From positions 124,001-188,000 of the forward strand of contig CAVONB010000011.1 of assembly GCA_963697205.1 (NCBI GenBank): DNA of 64,000 nt, in the 5' to 3' direction. This document shows, in pieces, positions 28,013 through 37,740 of this stretch. Origin of the DNA: CAVONB01 sp963697205. Its GTDB lineage: Bacteria; Pseudomonadota; Alphaproteobacteria; Rhizobiales; Hyphomicrobiaceae. How positions within the stretch are numbered: the first letter of the stretch is position 1; every line of letters begins with the position of its first letter. The position numbers were made by a program, and so were the translations under genes. The notes beneath the pieces were generated by a model, which worked only from the letters and a program-made list of their open reading frames with translations, was not told the origin of the DNA and did no database searches.

Positions 28013-30257
28013 ATGGCGAGCCAGCGCAGCAAGAGCAAAGACGCAAAGGCCGAGCCGACTGCGCGCCAGCCGTCTGCTCACGAGCCGTCTGCTCACGAGC
28101 CGTCTGCGCCCGAGCCGCCGCAGGGGCCGGCGCGCTACTACAATCGTGAGTTGTCCTGGCTCCAGTTCAACACACGCGTGCTCGAGGAAGCCGCAAACGA
28201 GCGCCATCCTCTGCTGGAGCGCCTGCGCTTCCTGTCGATCTCCGCGTCCAATCTCGACGAATTCTACATGGTGCGCGCCGCCGGCATCTACGGCCAGATA
28301 CAGGCCGGCGTACGACGCTATCGCAGCGACGGGCTGACGCCCGACCGCAGCAGCTGCGCGCCATCAACGCCTTCGTCGCAACCCTCGTCACGGAGAAGCA
28401 GGCCTGCTGGAGCGCGCTGCGCACGCGAGCTGGCCGCAGCCGCCATCGAGATCGTCGAGCCCGGCGACCTGAGGCCGGCCGAGACGGCATGGCTGAAACA
28501 GATACACAGAGCAGATCTTTCCGATCCTGACGCCGATCGCTGTCGATCCGGCGCACCCCTTTCCGTTCATTCTCAACAAGGGGCTGACGCTGCGCCGTCG
28601 ACATGCAGCACGAGCGCGACGGCCATCCCATGAACGGACTGGTGCCGATCCCCGGCCAGCTCGACCGCTTCGTGCGCCTCGCAGTCGACGGCGCCGATCC
28701 GCCGAGCGATCGCTTCGTCGCGCATCGAGATCGGTGATCGCCCAATCGATGTCGAGCCTGTTCCCGGTTTCCGCGTCCGCGGCGCACGGCGCCTTCCGGG
28801 TGCTGCGCGACAGCGATATCGAACTGCAGGAAGAGGCCGAGGATCTCGTCCGCACCTACGAGCGCCTGTTGAAGCGGCGCCGCCGCGGCCAGGTCATCCG
28901 GCTCGAAATCGAAAGCGCCATGACGGACAGCCTGCGCGCGTTCGTCATCGAGAAGCTCGAGGTCGAGGAATCCGCCGTCTTCGTCAAGGCCGGGCCTGCT
29001 CGGCCTCGCCGACACCGCCGCAGCTTGTCGGCGCCGATCGCCCGGAGCTGCTGTTCAAGCCCTTATGCCATCCGTTTCCCCGAGCGCATCCGCGAGTTCT
29101 ACGGCGACTGCTTCGCCGCCATCCGCGCCAAGGACATCATCGTCCATCATCCCTACGAGACATTCGACGTGGTGGTGCAGTTCCTGCGCCAGGCCGCCGC
29201 CGATCCCAATGTCATGGCCATCAAGTGGACGCTGTACCGCACGTCGAAGGACAGCCCCATCATCGAGTTGCTGAAGGAGGCGGTCGAGGCGGGAAAGTCG
29301 GTCACCGCCGTCGTCGAGCTCAAGGCGCGCTTCGACGAGGCGGCCAACATCCGCTGGGCGCGCGATCTGGAGAACGCCGGCGTCCACGTCGTCTATGGCT
29401 TCATCGAGCTGAAGACGCACGCCAAGCTGGGGCTGGTCGTGCGGCGCGAGGGCAACGATATCACCACCTATTGCCACATCGGCACCGGCAACTATCACCC
29501 GCAGACGGCGAAGATCTACACCGACCTGTCGTTGTTCACCGACCAGACCCGCCATCGGACGCGACGTCACGCAAGCTGATGAACTTCGTCACCGGATACG
29601 GCCAGCCCAGCGAGCTGGAGGTGATGGCCGCGAGCCGCAGTCGGCATTCGCCAGGCGCATCGTGCGCCACATCGACGAGGAGATCGCGCACGCCCGCGCC
29701 GGTCGCCCCGCCGCGATCTGGATGAAGATGAACGCGCTCGTCGATCCCCAGATCATCGAGAAGCTCTACGAGGCAAGCTGGCCGGCGTCGAGATCGACCT
29801 CGTGGTGCGCGGCATCTGCTGTCTGCGGCCGGGCGTGCCGGGCATGTCCGAGCAATATCCGCGTCAAGAGCATCGTCGGCCGCTTCCTCGAACATGCGCG
29901 GATTTACTGCTTCGGCCGGGGTGAAGGGCTTCCGTCGCCGCAATGCCGCCGTCTACATCAGCTCCGCTGACATGATGCAGCGCAATCTGGATCGGCGCGT
30001 GGAGGCGATGGCGCCGATTCTCAATCCGACGGTGCATGAGCAGGTGCTCGGAGCAGATCATGGTCGCCAATCTCAAGGACAATCAGCAGAGCTGGCAGAT
30101 TCTTCCCGACGGCTCGTCGTTGCCGGATCGTGCCGAGCCGGGTGAGACGCCGTTCAATGCGCACCATTACTTCATGACCAACCCCAGTCTGTCGGGCCGT
30201 GGCCAGGCGCTGAAGCAGAGCTTCCCGCCGCGGTTCAGTCTGCAGGACAAGGAATGA
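28013..30257 (+). pseudogene. ppk: Polyphosphate kinase 1, frame broken ten or more times (probable sequencing indels)
   Basis: ATG 28013 with GGAG 7 bases upstream. PPK1 polymerises the gamma-phosphate of ATP into polyphosphate. All parts are present but scattered over three frames: [56 protein letters not shown], the catalytic-His segment Y-G-F-I-E-L-K-T-H-A-K and Y-C-H-I-G-T-G-N-Y-H-P. Breaks lie near 28345, 28430, 28515, 28595, 28725-28733, 28770-28790, 28995-29060, 29560, 29640, 29780, 29860, 29930 and 30045. Inserted and lost bases alternate, with normal codon use between breaks. Residues 19-36 contain a 15-bp tandem repeat. This may be an intact gene in the organism. Confidence 0.85.
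28070..28114 (+). repeat. 15-bp tandem repeat, three copies, in ppk N-terminus
   Basis: CCGTCTGCTCACGAG occurs twice exactly and a third time as CCGTCTGCGCCCGAG, encoding repeated P-S-A-H/P-E units before the conserved PPK N-domain. It is in frame and lies in a region that is variable in the family. Confidence 0.85.
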
Positions 30258-30279
30258 GCCGGAGCCGGAACCCCTGAGC

Positions 30280-31822
30280 ATGCTCTCAGCGCGCAGCAAC
30301 GAGCCTTGCAGCAGCCCGGATCGCGCCATCGCGCCGGTCGCTGTCGTCGATATCGGCTCCAACTCGGTGCGTCTGGTCGTCTACGACGGACCGGTGCGCG
30401 CCCCCACGCCGATCTTCAACGAAAAGATCCTGTGCGGTCTGGGCCGTTCGGTCGCCACCACCGGCAAGCTCGGCGGGCAGGCGACGCAGCGTGCGCTCTC
30501 AGCCCTCAAGCGCTTCCGTATGATCATCGCCATGCTCGGCGTTGAAACCTGCCGCGCGATCGCCACCGCCGCCGTGCGCGATGCCGACGAGGGCGCCGCC
30601 TTCATCGCCGACGCCACCGACGCGCTCGGCGTCCCTATCGACGTCCTGTCGGGCGAGCGCGAGGCCGAGCTCGCCGCCAAGGGCATCATGATGGGCTTCC
30701 TCGATCCCGACGGCTTGGCTGGCGATCTGGGTGGCGGCAGTCTCGAGGTCGTCGACATTTCCGGGCAGGAGCGCCGCCACGGCGCCACGCTGCCTCTCGG
30801 CGGCCTGCGCCTGATCGACATGACGGGCGACCGTCTGGACAAGGCGCTGGAACTGGCCGACGAGCGGATCGGCGGCGCTGCCCTGGATCGGAGAAGGGCG
30901 CGGACGCACGTTCTATGCCGTCGGCGGAACCTGGCGTGCGCTGGCCAAGATGTACATGGAGCACACGCGCTACCCGTTGCGCGTGATGCAGGGCTATGCT
31001 GTCACCACGCGCGAAGCCCTCGCCTACTGCGAGATGGTGCGCCGGACGCGCAAGCTCTCCAGTCTCGCCGGCATCACCGAGGTCTCCAAGGCCCGCCGCG
31101 AGATAGTGCCCTACGGTGCGTTGGTCCTGGAGCGCATCCTCAAGCGGATCGAGCCCAAGGAGGTCGTGTTCTCGGTGTTCGGCATCCGCGAGGGCCTGAT
31201 TTACGAGATGCTGTCGCCCGAGGTGCGCGCACGCGACCCCTTGCTGACTTTCTGCGAGAGCCTGGCGCAGCGCCACTCGCGCTCCGCCGAGCACGGCATC
31301 GAGCTGGGGGCGTGGACCGATGGCATCTTTGCTGCCGCATCTGGCCCGAAGGAAACGCCGGAAGAACGCCGCCTGAGGCACGCCGCCTGCCTCTTGTCGG
31401 ATGTCGGCTGGCGGGCCCACCCTGATTACCGCGGCGAGCAGACGTTGAACCTGATCGCCCATGCCGGCCTCGGCGGCATCGACCATCCCGGCCGCATCTT
31501 TCTGGCGCTGTCGGTCTACTTCCGCCACGCCAACGAGGCCGACAGCGAGGGCGACCACCTGTCGGCCCGCCTGAAGCAGTCCGTGTCCCGCCGCTCCTTG
31601 AAGCGCGCCCGCATCCTTGGCGCCGCGGTCCGCACTGCCCATATGCTGTCTATCGGGAAATCGGGAATCGTTCCGCGCGCGCCTCTCGTCGTCGAGGATG
31701 GGCGGCTCGTTCTGACGCTCCCGGCCGACCTCGAGGCCCTGGACGGCGAGCGTCTGCAGCGCCGGTTCGCGGCCCTCGCCGGACTTCTCGATTCCACTGC
31801 CGAGATCCGGCGCGGCGGCTGA
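30280..31822 (+). CDS. ppx: Exopolyphosphatase / Ppx-GppA phosphatase (one frameshift)
   Basis: About 513 residues after correction, typical for alphaproteobacterial Ppx. It degrades polyphosphate (or pppGpp), opposing PPK directly upstream. ASKHA-fold motifs: V-V-D-I-G-S-N-S-V-R-L-V-V-Y, T-A-A-V-R-D-A, G-D-L-G-G-G-S-L-E and F-Y-A-V-G-G-T-W-R. The frame shifts by one base at about 30871-30877 (GGCGGCG context): ...D-E-R-I-G-G is in one frame and L-P-W-I-G-E-G-R-G-R-T-F in the next. The HD-like C-terminal region is intact to the stop at 31822. It starts 22 bases after ppk; the ppk-ppx pair is conserved. Confidence 0.9.
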
Positions 31823-31967
31823 ACGCGACGCATCCGGCCGCCGCCGGTGCCGTCGAGGGGCCCGACCGTTGCCGTTCGGCACCGGTTCAGGTGCGCCAGC
31901 GGCCTCGCGCAGCCACAATTTACGCTACATTGGCGTCCTGCGACGCATCGTCTGGGAACGACGTAAG

Positions 31968-32876
31968 ATGGCCGACGACCCCTATGCCGTTCTGGGTGTG
32001 CCCAGAGGCGCGACAGACGAGGAGATACGGCGTGCTTTCCGCCGACAGGCCAAGGAGTGCCATCCCGACTTGCACCCCGGCGACCAGGCGGCCGCCGAGC
32101 GCTTCAAGCGCCTGTCGGTGGCCAACGACGTGATCGGCGATCCCGAAGTGCGCTCGAAATACGATCGCGGCGAGGTCGATGCCGCCGGCGAACCCAGGCG
32201 CACCTACCAGCGAACCTATTCGGCCGGCCCGCGTGCTGGTGCCGGTGCCGGCGCCGGCCAGCGCACGCGCGGTGGCGAGGATTTCGGCTTCGGTGACATC
32301 TTCTCCGACCTGTTCACCGCCACGCGCGGTCGCGGTCCCGCCGCCCGCGGCAGTGACGCCCGCTACAGCCTCGAGGTCGATTTTCTCGAGGCCGTGACGG
32401 GCGCGCGCAAGCGCGTCACGCTGCCCGACGGTGGCACCCTCGATCTGTCCGTGCCCGAGGGCGTGACCGATGGCCAGGTCCTGCGGCTCAAGGGAAAGGG
32501 CACCCCGTCCATGCGCGGCGGCGAGCCCGGCGACGCGCTGGTCGAGATCAAGGTGCGCCCGCACGCCTATTTCACACGGTCGGGCGACGACATCCTGATC
32601 GACCTGCCGTTGACGCTCGACGAGGCCGTGCTTGGCGCCAAGATCGAGGTGCCCACGCTATCGGGCCGCGTGCAGCTGACCATCCCCAAGGGCACCTCCA
32701 GCGGCCAGGTGTTCCGCCTGCGCGGCAAGGGCGTGCGCAACCTGACGACCGGCGTCACCGGCGATCTGCTCGCCAAGGCCCAGATCGTCTTGCCCGAATC
32801 GGTCGACGATCAACTCGCCTACTTCCTGTCGGAGTGGCGCCAGAAGAACGGCTACAACCCGGGGCGGCGCTGGTGA
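31968..32876 (+). CDS. DnaJ/CbpA-type co-chaperone without zinc finger
   Basis: 302 residues from ATG 31968. The N-terminal J domain (D-P-Y-A-V-L-G-V, then C-H-P-D-L-H-P-G-D with the HPD loop) is followed by a Gly/Ala/Arg linker (about 78-115) and two DnaJ C-terminal substrate-binding domains ending at residue ~295. The Cys-rich zinc domain is absent, as in CbpA. It stimulates DnaK ATPase in the cytoplasm. The main dnaK-dnaJ operon is not here. Its stop overlaps the next start (GTGA), so the two are coupled. Confidence 0.9.
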   Translation: MADDPYAVLGVPRGATDEEIRRAFRRQAKECHPDLHPGDQAAAERFKRLSVANDVIGDPEVRSKYDRGEVDAAGEPRRTYQRTYSAGPRAGAGAGAGQRTRGGEDFGFGDIFSDLFTATRGRGPAARGSDARYSLEVDFLEAVTGARKRVTLPDGGTLDLSVPEGVTDGQVLRLKGKGTPSMRGGEPGDALVEIKVRPHAYFTRSGDDILIDLPLTLDEAVLGAKIEVPTLSGRVQLTIPKGTSSGQVFRLRGKGVRNLTTGVTGDLLAKAQIVLPESVDDQLAYFLSEWRQKNGYNPGRRW

Positions 32877-33646
32877 TCGCAGTGTGCAAGCCAGGGGCGG
32901 CGGCCGCGCTGGCCGGGCTGCTCGTCTGCGCCGCCGCGCTCCTCGCTGAGCCCGCTGGCGCATCCGACAAGGCGGACGCCGACGCCAAGCCCGATGCAGC
33001 CAAGGCGGCCGCCGCAATGACGCTCGACACGTTCCTCGATCGCTTGATGATCGCAGAGTCGGGCGGTCGAGACGACGCGCGCAATTCCCGCTCGTCCGCC
33101 GTCGGCCCCTACCAATTTATCCGCTCCACATTCCTCGATATCGCCGCGCGCCACTTCGTCGAGGAAACCGCCAAGCTCGCGCCAGCCGCCGTGCTGTTGT
33201 TGCGCACCAATCGCACGTTCGCGCGTCGGGCCGCCGAGATCTATACGAAGGAAAATGCCGCGAGCCTCGCAGCCGCCGGCATCGAGCCGACGTTTCCGCG
33301 CTTGAGGCTCGCCTTCCTGCTCGGGCCCGGGAGCGCCATCCGCGTGCTCTCCGCGCCGCCCCAGACGCCGATGGTGCAGCTGGTGTCGCGGGCCGTCATC
33401 TTTGCCAATCCATTCATGTCGCGCCTCACCGCCGCCGGCCTCGTGGCCCGCGCCGCACGCGACCTCGAGGTTGCCGCCGACACCCGGGCCGGCATCAACG
33501 GCGGCAAGATCGCCCGCGCCAAACCCGCCATCCCCGTGCGCTGCAATCTCGCGCTGGCAAGCTGCCAGCGCTGGCTCGCGCTTGCCAAGTCGCGTCTGGC
33601 GAAAGGCTTGCCCGTGGCCGCCCGCAGGTCCGCAAGCCGTCGCTGA
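32873..33646 (+). CDS. Exported lytic-transglycosylase-like protein
   Basis: 257 residues from GTG 32873, overlapping the DnaJ-like stop by 4 bases. A signal peptide (hydrophobic A-A-A-L-A-G-L-L-V-C-A-A-A-L-L-A) ends near A-G-A-S. The domain that follows has F-L-D-R-L-M-I-A-E-S-G-G-R-D-D-A-R-N and S-S-A-V-G-P-Y-Q-F-I, the E-S-G-G-(x)n-G-P-Y-Q-F pattern of SLT-type muramidases; Glu of ESGG would be the catalytic acid. The C-terminal Lys/Arg-rich end is low complexity, with two Cys close together (C-N-L-A-L-A-S-C). Periplasmic peptidoglycan remodelling is inferred. Confidence 0.72.
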   Translation: MIAVCKPGAAAALAGLLVCAAALLAEPAGASDKADADAKPDAAKAAAAMTLDTFLDRLMIAESGGRDDARNSRSSAVGPYQFIRSTFLDIAARHFVEETAKLAPAAVLLLRTNRTFARRAAEIYTKENAASLAAAGIEPTFPRLRLAFLLGPGSAIRVLSAPPQTPMVQLVSRAVIFANPFMSRLTAAGLVARAARDLEVAADTRAGINGGKIARAKPAIPVRCNLALASCQRWLALAKSRLAKGLPVAARRSASRR

Positions 33647-33702
33647 CGCACCGCGATCACCCCCGCGACGTTGGTCGACATCCGGCACACTCTAGCCGGC
33701 TG

Positions 33703-34500
33703 CTATGTGCGCAGGAAGTCGAGGCACACATGCGCGAAAGCCGCGGGTTGCTCGATCAGCGCCACATGCCCGGTGCCCTCCAGCAGGACGAAACGGGACC
33801 CCTCGATCAGCCGATGGATCTCCTGTGAGAGATAGGGCGGGCAGATCATGTCACGATCCGAGCACGTCACCAGCGTCGGCGCTTCGATCAGGTGGAGCCG
33901 CTCTCGTGTGTCGCTGGTGAGGCAGGCGGCGAGCTGCCCGATCCAGCCCGGCAGCGTGTGCGTGCGCATCGCGTCGATCATGCGCCGGCGGCGTTGCGCC
34001 ATCTCCTCGAGGCGCTCGTGATACCAATCCGCATCGTAGATGCCGAGCAGGCTGAGATCGGCCAGTGCCTCCACCTCGCCGCGCTCGGCCAGCCTGAGCC
34101 GTGCGTTCTGAAACCCGGCCAGTCGTGGATCGCAGCGCGCCCAGCTATGATGGATCCCGAGGCTGATTGTCCGGTTCCGGTGCCGGATCGCGAACTCCTG
34201 GGCGATGTTGCCGCCCATCGAGAAACCCATCACGTGAGCGTGCTCGACGCCGAGCGCGTCGAGCACGCAGGCGGCATCGTCCGCCATGTCGCCGAGCGTG
34301 GTCCCCGGCGGCGGCATGGCGCTCTGACCGGTGCCGCGATTGTCGAACGAGATGGTGCGAAAGGTCGCGGCAAACGGTTCGATCTGCCCCGCCCAGAAGG
34401 TGTGATCGTGGCCGGTTCCGCTGATCAGCAGCAGTGCCGGCCCTGTTCCCGTCACCTCGTAGCGGATGGCGAGTCCATCTTTCGTCGTTGCAATCGGCAT
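33703..34500 (-). CDS. Alpha/beta-fold hydrolase
   Basis: 265 residues from ATG 34500. It has the oxyanion-region I-S-G-T-G-H-D-H, F-D-N-R-G-T-G-Q-S, nucleophile elbow G-F-S-M-G-G, the catalytic Asp in C-S-D-R-D-M-I and the His in G-T-G-H-V-A. This resembles 3-oxoadipate enol-lactonase and carboxylesterase-like enzymes, but the substrate is not assignable. It is the last of three minus-strand genes (GST, OsmC, hydrolase), 11 bases after OsmC. The longer upstream frame overlaps osmC and is rejected. Confidence 0.88.
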   Translation of the reverse strand: MPIATTKDGLAIRYEVTGTGPALLLISGTGHDHTFWAGQIEPFAATFRTISFDNRGTGQSAMPPPGTTLGDMADDAACVLDALGVEHAHVMGFSMGGNIAQEFAIRHRNRTISLGIHHSWARCDPRLAGFQNARLRLAERGEVEALADLSLLGIYDADWYHERLEEMAQRRRRMIDAMRTHTLPGWIGQLAACLTSDTRERLHLIEAPTLVTCSDRDMICPPYLSQEIHRLIEGSRFVLLEGTGHVALIEQPAAFAHVCLDFLRT

Positions 34501-34511
34501 GGGTCGTCCTG

Positions 34512-35000
34512 TCAGACTTCGATCCAGTCGTCGCCTGCTTTGAGCCGATGTGCGACGAGCCCCGGCTTCAGCACGGCCTCGACGAAGCAGCCCTTGCCGG
34601 CCGCTTCGATCACACGCTTCTTGTCGTCGAGGCTGATATCGCCCTGCAGATCGATATCGAGCCGGAAGCCGACCCCGCTGCCGACATAGGGCGCATTGCC
34701 GACCTGCTCGGCCTGCCACTGGCACGACGTGTTGACGTAGATGTCTGTCACCGGCACGCCCAGGCGCTTCGAGAAGGCTCTGAGCTGCGTCATGATGCAA
34801 GTCGTCAGCCCGCTGGCAAAATAGGCGAGTGGGTAGGGTGCTGTGCCATCGCCGCCGTGATAGGGGCCTTCGTCGCTCGGCAGAAAATCGGTCCGCGGGC
34901 CGCGACCGCGCTTGTGAACGGTGGCCTCGTTGCGGAACTTGCCGGTGTTCTTGGCTTCGACCTCGAACACAACGTCGAAGCGCGTGATGGCGTCTGTCAT
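34512..35000 (-). CDS. OsmC-family peroxiredoxin-like protein
   Basis: 162 residues; ATG 35000 has GAGGAGA 7 bases upstream. OsmC/Ohr fold with two candidate redox Cys, one in G-L-T-T-C-I-M-T and one in G-K-G-C-F-V-E-A-V, as in thiol-dependent peroxidases for organic hydroperoxides. A Tyr/Gly-rich segment H-G-G-D-G-T-A-P-Y-P-L-A-Y-F precedes the first Cys. Cytoplasmic. It lies between a GST and a hydrolase, which fits detoxification of reactive organic compounds. Confidence 0.87.
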   Translation of the reverse strand: MTDAITRFDVVFEVEAKNTGKFRNEATVHKRGRGPRTDFLPSDEGPYHGGDGTAPYPLAYFASGLTTCIMTQLRAFSKRLGVPVTDIYVNTSCQWQAEQVGNAPYVGSGVGFRLDIDLQGDISLDDKKRVIEAAGKGCFVEAVLKPGLVAHRLKAGDDWIEV

Positions 35001-35072
35001 GTGCGTCTCCTCGATGTCCCTGGGTGGATTATGATCCGGCCGTCTGCGCGGCCGTGTCGCCAAACCGGTCCG

Positions 35073-35771
35073 TCAGCTTTCACGCATATCGCGCGCCGTC
35101 GTGCCGGTGCTCGTGTTGTGCGCGTACTTCGACCAGTTGCGGATCAACACCGCGTCCGGCGCGCTCGTCGCCTCGACCGAGGGCCGCGTCCGCATCCGTT
35201 CGGCCCACGCCCGGACGCGGGGCGCCCAGTCCGGGATCGGGAAGTCGCGGTAGTGCGCCAGCGCCACGAAGCGGTGCGTGTGGGGAAAGAGCGACAGGTC
35301 GACCAGGCTCGCCTCGTCGCCGAGAAAATAGGGGCCACCGCTCTGCATCAGCCCGTTCTCCATGAGACGCAGGGCCTCGGTCAGCCGCCGGCGATGGACC
35401 TCCTGCGCCGTCGCCGTCTGCGCCAGCATCAGCTTGTAGACGTGCGGGATGTAACGGACGTTGGCGAAGTCGATCCAGATGCGGGCCTTGGCGCGCGCGA
35501 CGGGATCGCGCGGCATCAGCGGCGGCTCGGGAAAGACGTCCTCCAGATATTCGTTGATGACCGCGGATTCGAAGATCACGGCGCCGGCGTGACGCAGCAC
35601 CGGCACCTTGCCGTAAGGCGAGATGGCGAGAAACCAGTCGGGCTTGGCATCGAGGCTGATCTCGGTCAGCGTGAAGTCGAGGCCCTTTTCGATCAGCGCC
35701 ATGCGCGTGCGCTGCGCGTAGGGGCAGGTCGCCGAGCTGATGATCTCGATATCGGGCTTGGTCTCGCTCAT
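35073..35771 (-). CDS. Glutathione S-transferase family protein (omega/SspA-like N-terminus)
   Basis: 232 residues from ATG 35771. The thioredoxin-like N-domain carries the catalytic-type C-P-Y-A-Q-R-T-R motif, the cis-Pro segment G-K-V-P-V-L-R-H and E-S-A-V-I-N-E-Y-L for glutathione binding. The all-helical C-domain includes G-D-E-A-S-L-V-D-L-S-L-F-P. A Cys active site suggests thioltransferase or reductive dehalogenation-type chemistry rather than classical conjugation. It heads the three-gene minus-strand operon and is divergent from the dehalogenase pair across 162 bases, suggesting a shared xenobiotic theme. Confidence 0.88.
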   Translation of the reverse strand: MSETKPDIEIISSATCPYAQRTRMALIEKGLDFTLTEISLDAKPDWFLAISPYGKVPVLRHAGAVIFESAVINEYLEDVFPEPPLMPRDPVARAKARIWIDFANVRYIPHVYKLMLAQTATAQEVHRRRLTEALRLMENGLMQSGGPYFLGDEASLVDLSLFPHTHRFVALAHYRDFPIPDWAPRVRAWAERMRTRPSVEATSAPDAVLIRNWSKYAHNTSTGTTARDMRES

Positions 35772-35933
35772 GGTGCAGCGCCTTGTCCGTTTTGAAAGCC
35801 GGCGCATCCGGCGTCAACGGCACGCTACCTCCGGATCGCGCGAGCGCCACATCACAATATTTTGTAGCGATCGATCCAATTTGAGGGTCTACTGTGCGCA
35901 GTCCCCACCACTTAGTCCCCAGGAGCGCGCCCT

Positions 35934-36827
35934 ATGGCCGGCAAGCCCATCTCAGACGCTTTTCCCTTCGACATGAAGCGCATCGCCGTGCGTGACAGCG
36001 AGATGGCTTATGTCGATGTCGGCGCCGGCAAGTCGATTGTCTTCCTGCATGGCAATCCCGCCTCTTCCTACCTCTGGCGGAACGTCATTCCCTATGCACA
36101 AGGCTTGGGGCGGTGCTTGGCCCCCGATCTCGTAGGCATGGGACAGTCAGGCAGCGCGCCACGCTACACCTATCGCTATGCCGACCATGCGGCCTACCTC
36201 GATGCCTGGTTCGACGCCGCCGAAGTCGGCAGCGACATCATCCTCGTCGTTCATGATTGGGGCGCAGCGCTCGGCTTCTGGCGCGCTTGCCGCTACCCCG
36301 AGCGGATCGCCGGCATCGTCTACATGGAGGCTATGGTCCGTCCCCGCTATTGGACCGACATGCCACCCGAGCGCATCCCCGTGTTTAAGAAGCTTCGCGG
36401 GCCCGAGGGCGAGCAGATGGTTCTGCAGGACAACTTCTTCATCGAGAAGATGCTGTTTGAGGCGGGCATCATCCGGCAGCTGACCGAGACGGAGAAATCC
36501 CACTACCGGGCGCGTTACGTCCAACCTGGACTGTCGCGCCTGCCGACGCTGATCTGGCCGCGCGAGATCGTGTTCGACGGCGATCCCGCCGACAACTACC
36601 CGATGATCAAGCAGTACAGTGACTGGCTGAGCCTCAGCGCGCATCTGCCAAAGCTGTTCATCAACGCCACGCAGGGCCACGGCTTGGCCGGTGCCGCCCG
36701 CGATTTCTGCAGGAGGTGGCCCAACCAGCGCGAGATCACCGTCGAGGCCCGCCACTATATACAGGAGGACTGCCCCCACGAGATCGGCGAGGCGATCGCG
36801 CGGTTCGTGGCCGAGGTCAGGGGATGA
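35934..36827 (+). CDS. dhaA: Haloalkane dehalogenase, HLD-II (LinB/DhaA) type
   Basis: 297 residues. All HLD-II catalytic residues are visible: halide-stabilising Asn41 (H-G-N-P-A-S-S) and Trp109, nucleophile Asp108 (V-V-H-D-W-G-A), catalytic acid Glu132 (V-Y-M-E-A-M) and base His274 (A-R-H-Y-I-Q-E-D). The cap region V-L-Q-D-N-F-F-I-E and P-T-L-I-W-P-R-E-I also match LinB-type enzymes. It would hydrolyse carbon-halogen bonds to an alcohol and halide. AGGAG lies about 10 bases before the ATG. It is first of a tight three-gene set. Confidence 0.92.
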   Translation: MAGKPISDAFPFDMKRIAVRDSEMAYVDVGAGKSIVFLHGNPASSYLWRNVIPYAQGLGRCLAPDLVGMGQSGSAPRYTYRYADHAAYLDAWFDAAEVGSDIILVVHDWGAALGFWRACRYPERIAGIVYMEAMVRPRYWTDMPPERIPVFKKLRGPEGEQMVLQDNFFIEKMLFEAGIIRQLTETEKSHYRARYVQPGLSRLPTLIWPREIVFDGDPADNYPMIKQYSDWLSLSAHLPKLFINATQGHGLAGAARDFCRRWPNQREITVEARHYIQEDCPHEIGEAIARFVAEVRG

Positions 36828-36831
36828 CGTC

Positions 36832-37740
36832 ATGACCGTTGAAAAACCCATCGATGACGTCATGCGTTATGAAAAGAAGCGCACGCGTGTGCTGGGACTC
36901 GACATGGCCTACGTCGATACCGGCAGCCCGGGCGACGGCCGCGACCCCATCGTGTTCCTGCACGGGAACGTCACGTCGAGCTACATGTGGCGCAACATCA
37001 TGCCGTATGTGGAGGGGCAGGCCCGCGTCGTCGCCATCGACAACATCGGACAGGGCGACAGCGCAAGGCTGCCCGACAGCGGTCCCGGCCGCTATCGCCT
37101 CGCCGAGCACCAGCGCTACACCGACGCCATCCTCGACCAGCTCGGCCTCGGCGACCGCGTCACGCTTATGGTCCACGACTGGGGCGGCTCGCTCGGTTTC
37201 ACCTGGGCCATGAATCACGCCGATCGCATCAAGGGTCTCGCCTACATGCAGACGCTGATGGGCGATCAGCGCTGGAACTACTGGCCGCCGCACGTTGCTG
37301 ATTTGATGCGCCGTTTCAAGTCGCCCGAAGGCGAAAAGATCGTGCTACAGGACAATTATTTCGTCGAGCGCGTGCTGCCCGGCATGACCATCCGGCAGAT
37401 GCCGCAGGAAGTGATGGACGAATATCGGCGGCCATACCGCAACCCAGGCGAGGATCGCCGCCCCACGCTCAGTTGGCCGCGCGAAATTCCCGTCGAGGGT
37501 CAACCCGCCGATGTGCTCGCAACGATCAACGATTACATCGCGTTTCTGAAGACGAGTCCGGTGCCCAAACTCTTCATCCATACCGAGCCAGGCGCGGTAC
37601 TGAAGGACCATCTCGTTGATATGTGCCGCACGTTTCCCAACCAGACCGAGGTAACCGTCCGCGGCCTGCACTATGTCCACGAGGACAGCCCGCATGAGAT
37701 CGGCGCGGCGCTCGCTGCGTGGTACGCCCGTTTGCCATGA
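36832..37740 (+). CDS. Haloalkane dehalogenase paralogue with Glu-to-Gln change at the catalytic-acid site
   Basis: 302 residues from ATG 36832, 4 bases after the first paralogue. Conserved: Asn46 (H-G-N-V-T-S-S), nucleophile Asp116 and Trp117 (V-H-D-W-G-G-S), base His280 (L-H-Y-V-H-E-D-S-P-H-E-I-G), P-T-L-S-W-P-R-E-I-P. The position of LinB Glu132 is Gln140 here (A-Y-M-Q-T-L), so the usual charge-relay acid is missing. It may use another acid, be slow, or have a different substrate; the fold assignment is firm, the activity is not. The next gene's ATG overlaps its stop. Confidence 0.88.
   Translation: MTVEKPIDDVMRYEKKRTRVLGLDMAYVDTGSPGDGRDPIVFLHGNVTSSYMWRNIMPYVEGQARVVAIDNIGQGDSARLPDSGPGRYRLAEHQRYTDAILDQLGLGDRVTLMVHDWGGSLGFTWAMNHADRIKGLAYMQTLMGDQRWNYWPPHVADLMRRFKSPEGEKIVLQDNYFVERVLPGMTIRQMPQEVMDEYRRPYRNPGEDRRPTLSWPREIPVEGQPADVLATINDYIAFLKTSPVPKLFIHTEPGAVLKDHLVDMCRTFPNQTEVTVRGLHYVHEDSPHEIGAALAAWYARLP

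Noticed and set aside
27650..30257. Programmed frameshifting in hdaA or ppk
   Set aside because: Far too many shifts in both directions, no slippery heptamers with downstream structure, and no precedent for these families.
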